Part shown: positions 1 through 5,354 of the stretch, piece by piece
How positions within the stretch are numbered: the stretch's first letter is position 1
Layout of the letters: the number at the start of each line of letters is the position of its first letter
Origin: CAZLKN01 sp964560135
GTDB lineage: Bacteria > Actinomycetota > JAICYB01
Assembly (NCBI GenBank): GCA_964560135.1
Contig: CAZLKN010000105.1
Coordinates: 1 to 6,026, forward strand
Direction of reading: 5' to 3'
DNA length: 6,026 bases
Notes under the pieces: model-generated
Seen by the model: the letters and a program-made list of their open reading frames with translations, nothing else
The model's database searches: none
Told to the model about the DNA's origin: nothing
Made by a program: the position numbers and the translations under genes

Positions 1-3000
1 TCCCCCACCGTGACGCGACGTACTTCTGGCGTTCGTCGGGATCGGTGATCTGGCGGGTGCCGTTGCCGATGCGGACGTAGAACGCCGTCTTCGTCTCCAT
101 CCGGCCCTTGCGGTCCACCACGACCTTCGCCTCCACCGGGAAGGCGCACGGTGGCACGTGTACCCGGCAGATGTCGTCTCCGTTGACCGTGTGGATCTCG
201 CTCGACACCGCGCTCGCCGCGGTCTCCCCCATCGCGTTGATGAGCAGCTGACTCAGGTGGAGCAGGAACCGATCGCGGTCCCCTCTTCCTTCCTTCCGCA
301 GCGACGCGTAGTCGCTCGACAGGCCGTGGATCGAGCCATCGTCCACGACGCCGACCAGCAGCGTCCCGCCCTCCCGGCTGTTCGCGAACGCCGCGATCGT
401 CTTGATACACGCCGTCTCGAGCGGCTTGTACACCTCGCCGGTGTCGGCCCCCGTCCGCAACGTCGCTTTGAACTCCAGATGCTGGCTCTCGTCGCCTGCC
501 GCGAGCAGCTCCCCCACCGGACAGTGCTGCTGGTACGCCACCCGGGCCCGCCCCTGCGCGAGCGTCGCGTACATCTTGACGACGTCCGCTGCCAGCTCCT
601 CGTCGTCGAGGAACTTGAAGACCACCTTCTCGTTGCGGTCCATGCGGCCCAGCAAGGCCTTCTGGAACAGCTCCGGGAACACCACACCGAAGTTCTCCGG
701 CGAATTGTTCACCGCCGTGACCTGCACGTCCTCGTTCGACACCAGGTCCTCGAGGGCGGCGTCGAAGACGAGGCGGTCGGCGTCTGTCCAGTCGGTGCCG
801 TACCGGAGGTTGAGCCGCTCGATGATCTGTGACAGCGGTTCGGGCTCCGGCTCGTGGATCTTCCCCTCCCCGGAGTAGATCGTCGACACCTCGCCCCCCT
901 CGCCCCCGAGCGCGACAGAACCGGCGAACTGCTGCTCGTTGCGCAGATGCGTGAGCTCGAGCTCGCCGCTGAGGTCGACGGCCGCGCCGGCGTCGGTCCT
1001 GATGAGCGTCAGCAGCGACTTGCCCCACAGGTAGTCTCGTTCCAGCGCCGTATCGGCGAAGGTCACGATCTGGGACAGGAACGAGTACACGCGGACGAAC
1101 CGTCCGAGCGCCTCGCGGAAGCGGTCCTGCTCGTCGGATTCGAGATTGCCGAACCGGTCGATGGCCGGGCCGAGGGCTGCGTGGATGCGGCCATGGTCCT
1201 GCGGCTCGGCCATCAGGAGGCGCACCACGGTGAGGGCTTCCTCTGGCTGGAGCACCCCGAACTCGTCGAGCGCGTGCCGGGTGTCGTAGAGCAGGTTCGG
1301 GTCGGACGGCGGGGCGACCGTCCGGCCGTGGTACGGCTCAAAGGCGGACGCGATCTCCTCGGCGTCGTTCACGAAGTCCAGCACGAAGGTCCCGTCCTTG
1401 TCGGGGTGCGTGCGGTTGAGCCGGGACAGCGTCTGCACGGCGGCCAGTCCGGTCAGCGTCTTGTCCACGTACATGGCGTAGAGCTTCGGCTGGTCGAACC
1501 CCGTCTGGAACTTCTCGGCCACGACCATGATTTGGAACTGGTCAGTGTCGAAGCGCTCGGCGGTCTGCGACTCGGGGAACCCGTTGCACTTCGCCTCGGT
1601 GACGAGGTCGCCGCCGTTGAGCGGCACCGCGTCGGAGAAGGCGACGAGCACGCCGAGGTCGTAGCCGTTCTCGGTGACGTAGGCACGAAGCGCCTCCCGG
1701 AAGCGGACGGCGTGGGGCCGCGACGAGCACACCACCATCGCCTTCGCGTTGCCGGCCACCTTGTGCGCCACGTGCGTCCGGAAGTGCTCGACGACGATCT
1801 CCGCCTTCTGGGCGAGGTTGTGCTCGTGCAGCGTCACGAAGCGGGCGATGGCCCGGCGGGCCTTGGCCGACTCGTAGGCGGGATCGTCGAGGATCGTCTT
1901 CTCCAGATGGAAGAAGCTCCGGTAGGTCGTGTAGTTGGCGAGGACGTCGTGGATGAACCGCTCCTCGATCGCCTGCCGCATCGAGTAGAGGTGGAAGGGC
2001 TCGTGGCGGCCGGTGGCGGCGCTGTGGCGGCCGAAGAGCTCGAGCGTCTTGCCTTTGGGCGTGGCGGTGAACGCGAAGAAGCTCATGTTGTCCTGGCGCC
2101 CGCGGGCAGCAACGGCCTCGGCCAACGCCTGCTCGACCTCGTCGGGGGGCAGGTCGGGGTCGGCAGCGGCCGCGGAGCCGAGCACGCGCCGCAGCTCCTT
2201 CGCGGACTCGCCGCTCTGCGACGAATGCGCCTCGTCCACGATCACTGCGTAGCAGCGCTCGGGAAGCTCGCCGACCTTGCCGAGGACGAACGGGAACTTC
2301 TGCAGGGTCGTGATGATCACGCGGGCCCTCTCCCCAAGGAGGGCGTCGGCCAGTTGTTGGGAGGAGTGCTCGATCCGCTCGACGACACCGTGGGCGTGCT
2401 CGAACTGGTAGATGGTGTCCTGGAGCTGACGGTCCAAGACGAGCCGGTCGGTGACGACCACGACCTTGTCGAACACCTTGGCGTCACCGGCGTGCAAGGT
2501 GGACAGGCGGTGTGCGAGCCAGGCGATCGTGTTGGACTTCCCGCTGCCGGCGGAATGCTGGACGAGATACGACCGTCCGGGGCCCTCGTCGCGAGCGGCG
2601 TCCTCGAGTTGCAGGACGGCGTCCCGCTGGTGGTACCGCGGGAAGATGACCTGACCGGGACGCTTCGATCCTCGAGCGGGCCGTTCCACGTGGACGAACC
2701 GACCGAGGAGGTCGAGCCATGCGTCGCGCTGCCAGACCTGCTCCCAGAGGTAGGTGGTGGCGTGGCCGTCCGGATCCGCGGGGTTGCCGGCGCCGCCCGC
2801 GTGCCCGCGGTTGAACGGAAGGAAGCGCGTGTCGGAGGCCGCGAGCCGGGTGGTCATCGCGACCCGCAACGGATCGACGGCGAAGTGGACGACCGCGTGA
2901 GCGAGCGTCCGGTTCCGGGGGTCGCGATCGGTCCGGTACTGGCGGAGCGCCTGCTCGACCCCCTGTCCGGTGAGCGGATTCTTCAGCTCCGCCGTCGCCA

Positions 3001-3472
3001 CTGGCACGCCGTTGACGAACAAAGCGAGGTCGATGGACTTCGTCGAGCCTGACTCGTAGCGCAACTGACGGGTGGCCGTCAGCAGATTGTCCTCGTACCT
3101 CCGGACGAGCTCAGGGGTGAGTCCATGAGCGGGCTTGAAGTACGCCATGCGGATCGTGACGCCCTGATCGACCACGCCGTGACGGAGGACGTCCACCGCG
3201 CCACGCTTGTCGAGCTCGGAGGCGAGGCGGTCGGTGAACTTCACTTGGGCGGCGTCGGGATCGTTGCCGTAACGCTTGACGACCTCGGCCCACTGCTCCC
3301 CCTGCGTGGCACCGATGAACGAGAAGATCTCAACGGTGTCGAGCCCCCGCACGGGATCGAAGTCGCGCTGCTCCCCCTGGGCCTTGTCGTTCTTGACCGC
3401 CGAGTACCCGCCATACGAGCCGAGCCAGTCACAGATGTGCTGCTCGAACAGCTCCTCCGGTGGATTACTCAA
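1..3472 (-). CDS. hsdR: Type I restriction enzyme R subunit (HsdR) with C-terminal AlbA_2 domain, 3' end outside window
   Basis: This is the motor and nuclease subunit of a type I restriction-modification complex. In that family it joins HsdM and HsdS, translocates DNA with ATP and cuts unmodified DNA at a distance. I translated 1157 uninterrupted codons on the minus strand. Residues about 1-260 form the HSDR_N nuclease domain, with the D148...E162-L-K164 catalytic pattern. Helicase motifs follow: Walker A SAGSGKS ending at K312/S313, DEAH at 413-416, TAT at 469-471, and QTLSRLNR at 680-687. From about residue 995 a Schlafen-type AlbA_2 module begins (ESQHLEFKATLR, then a FANSREGGTLLVGVVDDG core at 1029-1045) and runs to the edge, ending in an SRWG stretch typical of that module's end, so the stop is probably close. 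The TTG start at 3472 is preceded by AAGGA with a 7-nt gap, and an in-frame TAG lies upstream with no other start between. It follows the toxin gene on the same strand and is probably co-transcribed with it. Seen: all motifs. Inferred: activity and the missing partners. Confidence 0.94.
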   Translation of the reverse strand, partial: MSNPPEELFEQHICDWLGSYGGYSAVKNDKAQGEQRDFDPVRGLDTVEIFSFIGATQGEQWAEVVKRYGNDPDAAQVKFTDRLASELDKRGAVDVLRHGVVDQGVTIRMAYFKPAHGLTPELVRRYEDNLLTATRQLRYESGSTKSIDLALFVNGVPVATAELKNPLTGQGVEQALRQYRTDRDPRNRTLAHAVVHFAVDPLRVAMTTRLAASDTRFLPFNRGHAGGAGNPADPDGHATTYLWEQVWQRDAWLDLLGRFVHVERPARGSKRPGQVIFPRYHQRDAVLQLEDAARDEGPGRSYLVQHSAGSGKSNTIAWLAHRLSTLHAGDAKVFDKVVVVTDRLVLDRQLQDTIYQFEHAHGVVERIEHSSQQLADALLGERARVIITTLQKFPFVLGKVGELPERCYAVIVDEAHSSQSGESAKELRRVLGSAAAADPDLPPDEVEQALAEAVAARGRQDNMSFFAFTATPKGKTLELFGRHSAATGRHEPFHLYSMRQAIEERFIHDVLANYTTYRSFFHLEKTILDDPAYESAKARRAIARFVTLHEHNLAQKAEIVVEHFRTHVAHKVAGNAKAMVVCSSRPHAVRFREALRAYVTENGYDLGVLVAFSDAVPLNGGDLVTEAKCNGFPESQTAERFDTDQFQIMVVAEKFQTGFDQPKLYAMYVDKTLTGLAAVQTLSRLNRTHPDKDGTFVLDFVNDAEEIASAFEPYHGRTVAPPSDPNLLYDTRHALDEFGVLQPEEALTVVRLLMAEPQDHGRIHAALGPAIDRFGNLESDEQDRFREALGRFVRVYSFLSQIVTFADTALERDYLWGKSLLTLIRTDAGAAVDLSGELELTHLRNEQQFAGSVALGGEGGEVSTIYSGEGKIHEPEPEPLSQIIERLNLRYGTDWTDADRLVFDAALEDLVSNEDVQVTAVNNSPENFGVVFPELFQKALLGRMDRNEKVVFKFLDDEELAADVVKMYATLAQGRARVAYQQHCPVGELLAAGDESQHLEFKATLRTGADTGEVYKPLETACIKTIAAFANSREGGTLLVGVVDDGSIHGLSSDYASLRKEGRGDRDRFLLHLSQLLINAMGETAASAVSSEIHTVNGDDICRVHVPPCAFPVEAKVVVDRKGRMETKTAFYVRIGNGTRQITDPDERQKYVASRWG
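890..907. repeat. Perfect tandem 9-mer inside hsdR
   Basis: CTCGCCCCC occurs twice in direct succession on the plus strand. In hsdR it encodes a GGEGGE stretch in the linker between the helicase part and the C-terminal region. Because the unit is 9 bp, slippage would add or remove three residues without shifting frame. The G-runs lie on the hsdR coding strand. It is probably a flexible Gly/Glu linker rather than a phase switch. Confidence 0.6.
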
Positions 3473-3551
3473 GGCGTCTTCCTTCGACCGGGATCTCCCA
3501 CGGTGACAAGTCTACGGAGGTCAGCGGACCACCTGATCGGATGGCGCCCAT
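3465..3551 (-). CDS. Possible 28-codon small ORF coupling toxin gene to hsdR
   Basis: A short frame starts with ATG three bases after the toxin stop and ends with TAA eight bases inside hsdR, so its final codons CTT GAG TAA contain the hsdR TTG start in another frame. A GGGAGGG Shine-Dalgarno sequence at 3558-3564, lying in the last toxin codons, is 6 nt from the ATG, which is a strong initiation signal for this window. The peptide reads MGAIRSGGPLTSVDLSPWEI, then VEGRRLE. I recognise no domain, membrane segment or known leader in it. Its third-position GC is lower than in hsdR. It fills almost the whole toxin-hsdR spacer (3473-3554), where I see no terminator. Two readings fit: a real small protein or leader peptide whose termination feeds ribosomes to the weak TTG start of hsdR, or a chance frame. 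The arrangement is seen; the function is inference. Confidence 0.3.
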   Translation of the reverse strand: MGAIRSGGPLTSVDLSPWEIPVEGRRLE

Positions 3552-3554
3552 TCG

Positions 3555-4055
3555 TCACCCTCCCAGGTCCTCAGCGATCTCGCTGATTTTACGGACGAGG
3601 CGCCGAGTACCGGGTATCGACACGTATCCATGGTGGACATAAAAGTCGTTAGCGCGTTCATCGATCGCATCAACGACCACAAGCCTGGCAGCGACGATCT
3701 CGGTCGCGGTGAGGATGCGACTCGAGGCATCGGCGAGGAGCACAGAGCCCAGACCACGCCCCTGGAGACCCGCGTCGAGCGCCAATCGCGCGATGAGCAC
3801 AGAGGGGATACGGTCCGGAGATCCGCGGCCCACCTTGCGCGGGAGCGTTTCCCGTTCGATCAGATGGCCCGTGAGTGTGAAGTACGCACGGATCGAGTTC
3901 CCCTCGGCCCACACCCAGGTGCGGCCCGACCGGATGGAGTCGGCATGCTGTGCGGATCGCCGCAGCCATCCGTCCAGGTCCGGCTGGCCTGAGTCGAATG
4001 CGTCGAGGTCGTCGTCTGGTAGAAGGCGCCGAGAAACGAACTCGGCGCCGGTCAC
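3555..4055 (-). CDS. GNAT-family acetyltransferase toxin (TacT/AtaT-like) of a type II toxin-antitoxin pair
   Basis: The product has 166 residues, the usual size for TacT-like toxins. That family uses acetyl-CoA to acetylate the amino group of aminoacyl-tRNA, which blocks translation and arrests growth. Visible family marks are the N-terminal FDSGQPDLDGWLRRSA stretch (20-35), the strand IPSVLIARLALD (83-94), the acetyl-CoA-binding loop Q98-G-R-G-L-G103, and FYVHHGY (138-144), whose Y139 sits where the catalytic tyrosine of these toxins is expected. There is no signal peptide or membrane segment, so it acts in the cytoplasm. It starts with GTG at 4055; this codon overlaps the antitoxin stop as GTGA and no strong Shine-Dalgarno sequence of its own is seen, so translation is probably coupled to the antitoxin. 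All key motifs are intact and nothing suggests inactivation. A stand-alone N-acetyltransferase is the alternative, but the adjoining antitoxin makes the toxin call much more likely. The exact tRNA target cannot be read from sequence. Confidence 0.88.
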   Translation of the reverse strand: MTGAEFVSRRLLPDDDLDAFDSGQPDLDGWLRRSAQHADSIRSGRTWVWAEGNSIRAYFTLTGHLIERETLPRKVGRGSPDRIPSVLIARLALDAGLQGRGLGSVLLADASSRILTATEIVAARLVVVDAIDERANDFYVHHGYVSIPGTRRLVRKISEIAEDLGG

Positions 4056-4324
4056 CGTTGATCGATGACCTTGTTCAGCCGTCGGGCAGCCTTGCGCAGC
4101 GAGGGATTCACGACCGGGGGCCGGTCGAGGGCGTCGAGGAGCTCGTCGAAGTACTCAGATGGGACGACGGTGGTGTTGGAATCGGCGACCACCTGCTGAG
4201 CACGCTCCTCGGCCGCACTCAAGATGAAGCTCGTCAACGTCTGATTGGTGAGATCCGCCGCACGCTTGAGCAACGCTTCGCTGTCAGCGTCCGCTCGAAC
4301 CTCGATCCTAGCCGTCTTAGCCAT
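4052..4324 (-). CDS. DUF1778 (TacA-like) ribbon-helix-helix antitoxin
   Basis: This 90-residue protein is the antitoxin partner of the downstream GNAT toxin. In this family the N-terminus binds operator DNA as a ribbon-helix-helix dimer and the C-terminus wraps the toxin and blocks its active site. Residues about 5-46 (ARIEVRADADSEALLKRAAD and the following helix TLTSFILSAAEERAQQVV) match the DNA-binding half. Residues 53-81 (VVPSEYFDELLDALDRPP, then NPSLRKAARR) match the neutralising half, with the usual F-x-x-x-L-x-x-L-D-x-P pattern. I chose the ATG at 4324 because AGGAGG at 4330-4335 sits 5 nt upstream and the protein then begins as family members do; the same frame extends upstream to 4516 but that part overlaps the tetR 3' end and resembles nothing. 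The stop overlaps the toxin start. The gene has its own promoter with repeated boxes just upstream, as expected for autoregulation. Confidence 0.9.
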   Translation of the reverse strand: MAKTARIEVRADADSEALLKRAADLTNQTLTSFILSAAEERAQQVVADSNTTVVPSEYFDELLDALDRPPVVNPSLRKAARRLNKVIDQR

Positions 4325-4339
4325 CGTGTCCTCCTGCCG

Positions 4340-4379
4340 GTCCCGTACGGACAGCGTACGGACACTTCGAGGTTCGGAC
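4340..4379. promoter_or_regulatory. Repeated GTCCGTAC boxes, likely antitoxin operator
   Basis: CGTACGGAC occurs at 4344-4352 and again at 4355-4363, exactly 11 bp apart (one helical turn). A related GTTCGGAC lies at 4372-4379. The first copy also forms an inverted repeat GTCC-N5-GGAC (4340-4352) around the palindrome CCGTACGG. The boxes overlap the predicted -10, start site and -35. Ribbon-helix-helix antitoxins commonly bind such helically phased short repeats, so repression by the antitoxin-toxin complex is the likely role. The repeats are seen; the binding protein is inferred. Confidence 0.55.
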
Positions 4380-4381
4380 AA
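4353..4381 (-). promoter_or_regulatory. Predicted promoter of the antitoxin-toxin(-hsdR) unit
   Basis: On the minus strand TTGTCC (4376-4381) and TACGCT (4353-4358) are separated by exactly 17 bp, a good sigma70-type match for an actinobacterium. Transcription would start near 4346, leaving a leader of roughly 20 nt that contains the AGGAGG of the antitoxin. It is the only clear promoter I see between tetR and hsdR, so hsdR may depend on it. Predicted by eye only. Confidence 0.5.
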
Positions 4382-4398
4382 GGAGTCCTCACACGACC

Positions 4399-5184
4399 TC
4401 AGTCGTCGACAGCCGGAGCCTCGATGACCGGAGCATCGACCGGGACCGGCGCCATCGGTCGATGTTCCGCAAGGATCTCCTCCACACGCGCCAGCTGTTC
4501 CGCCTCGGCGCCCCATCCCGTCAGCAGATCCCTCAGATGCAAGAGCGCCAAACGATGCCCGTCGAACATCGACGCATCGAACCGCGAGAACTTCGAGGTG
4601 AGCACAACACCCGTCAGGCCCGCGACGGCGGTCACCACCCGAGCCACATTGTCCCCCGCCCGCAACACCCCCTCCTCCACAGCCTCATCGAGCCGGCAAC
4701 GTCCGAAGTCGAGCAGCCGGAACGCCGTCGGGACAACGCGACCCGCGTCCTCGGTCGGTAAGACGACATCCGGATCGCTGAACAGCGCGCGACTCAACTC
4801 CATCTCCTGCGGGAACGTGTCGTCCGCCAAGATCCAGAACCGAAACACAGCCGCCGCTCTCGTAAGCGCCCCCGACGCTGACTCCACCCGCCGATCGGCG
4901 AGCAGCTCATCGAGCTGCGATTGGCTCAGCACCAGCGACCCGTGAAGCGTCTCCAGCGACTCGCGAAGGATCTCGGAGAGCAGAACATCCTTCGATGGGA
5001 AGTACCGATAGATCGTCCCCACAGCGCACTCCAGCTCGTTCGCCACCCGCTGCATCGTCAGGGCCCGGCGTCCCTCCGTACTCACGATCCGCAACGCCGT
5101 CTCCAACACAGCGGCATGCCTGGCCAAACGCGTACGCTCCCGCAGCGTCATCCCCGAAGGATCCGGAAAGGTCGAACTCGACAC
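4399..5184 (-). CDS. TetR-family transcriptional regulator
   Basis: The product is a 261-residue one-component repressor with the classic layout. The N-terminal helix-turn-helix at about 26-72 includes ALRIVSTEGRRALTMQRVAN and the recognition-helix segment VGTIYRYFPSKDVLL. An all-helical ligand/dimer domain follows (about 75-235), and a Pro/Ala/Val-rich tail (243-261) that is probably disordered. At 261 residues it is longer than the usual 190-220, because of an 18-residue leader before the HTH and this tail. The GTG start at 5184 is supported by GGAGGAG (5193-5199) 8-10 nt upstream. The ligand cannot be predicted: the C-terminal domain resembles no subgroup I can name. It diverges from the exported RCC1-repeat gene across a 170-bp spacer holding overlapping promoters and an inverted repeat, so self-repression and control of that gene are likely. 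Its stop lies 74 bp before the antitoxin start; read-through into the toxin-antitoxin unit is possible since no terminator is seen. Confidence 0.92.
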   Translation of the reverse strand: MSSSTFPDPSGMTLRERTRLARHAAVLETALRIVSTEGRRALTMQRVANELECAVGTIYRYFPSKDVLLSEILRESLETLHGSLVLSQSQLDELLADRRVESASGALTRAAAVFRFWILADDTFPQEMELSRALFSDPDVVLPTEDAGRVVPTAFRLLDFGRCRLDEAVEEGVLRAGDNVARVVTAVAGLTGVVLTSKFSRFDASMFDGHRLALLHLRDLLTGWGAEAEQLARVEEILAEHRPMAPVPVDAPVIEAPAVDD

Positions 5185-5218
5185 GGCTCAATCTCCTCCA
5201 CCGTCTGGCTCGCGGGAT

Positions 5219-5247
5219 TTGACAATAGGATGAACTACATTCACTAT
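5219..5247 (+). promoter_or_regulatory. Predicted promoter of the RCC1-repeat gene
   Basis: A consensus -35 TTGACA (5219-5224) is followed after 17 bp by CACTAT (5242-5247). This lies in the most AT-rich part of the window. Transcription would start near 5254, giving a leader of about 100 nt to the ATG at 5355. I see no riboswitch or attenuator in that leader. Confidence 0.55.
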
Positions 5248-5253
5248 CGTCAG
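5225..5253 (-). promoter_or_regulatory. Predicted tetR promoter, overlapping the opposite one
   Basis: On the minus strand CTGACG (5248-5253) and TCCTAT (5225-5230) are 17 bp apart. The start site would be near 5218, about 34 nt before the tetR GTG. It occupies the same DNA as the plus-strand promoter, with each -10 next to the other's -35, so polymerase could use only one at a time. The match is weaker than that of the plus-strand promoter. Confidence 0.35.
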
Positions 5254-5263
5254 CATAGTTCAT
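5230..5263. promoter_or_regulatory. Inverted repeat, candidate TetR operator
   Basis: ATGAACTA (5230-5237) and TAGTTCAT (5256-5263) are perfect 8-bp inverted arms separated by 18 bp. Aligned outward-in, the two half regions share ATGAACTA-N3-T-N-AC (11 of 15 positions), so they may be two oppositely oriented sites rather than one palindrome. They flank and overlap the core of both divergent promoters, where a bound TetR dimer, or pair of dimers, would block transcription both ways. The repeat is seen; recognition by the adjacent regulator is inferred from position. Confidence 0.6.
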
Positions 5264-5354
5264 TGTACCGAAAGGATTTTGATCTAGCGACTCAGCGAGG
5301 GAGGGCGCGTGGTACGGAACCCCGTCCCGCCCGTCTGCCCGGAGGGGGGATGTC

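Noticed and set aside
158..878. Several plus- and minus-strand open frames of 140-225 codons
   Set aside because: They are out of frame with hsdR and its AlbA_2 module, are Arg- or Ser-rich low-complexity translations, and lack plausible ribosome-binding sites.
854..3052. 732-codon open frame on the plus strand
   Set aside because: It is antisense to hsdR and open only because of the strong third-position GC bias. Its translation (rich in R, V, E, G, L) matches no domain, while the minus strand carries the full ordered set of HsdR motifs.
3473..3554. Search for a terminator or separate hsdR promoter between toxin and hsdR
   Set aside because: Only 4-bp stems such as AGGT...ACCT were found, without a T-run, and no -35/-10 pair at suitable spacing was convincing.
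4381..4389. Short palindrome AGGAGTCCT considered as a tetR terminator
   Set aside because: The arms are only 4 bp, there is no U-tract, and it abuts the -35 of the toxin-antitoxin promoter; it is too weak to call.
4052..4516. Longer 154-residue version of the antitoxin starting at 4516
   Set aside because: The extra N-terminus overlaps the tetR coding end, would lie upstream of the predicted promoter, and has no family resemblance. The ATG at 4324 has AGGAGG at ideal spacing.
3950..4945. 331-codon plus-strand open frame
   Set aside because: It lies antisense to toxin, antitoxin and tetR, all of which have recognisable domains. The translation is Ser/Arg/Thr-rich and featureless.
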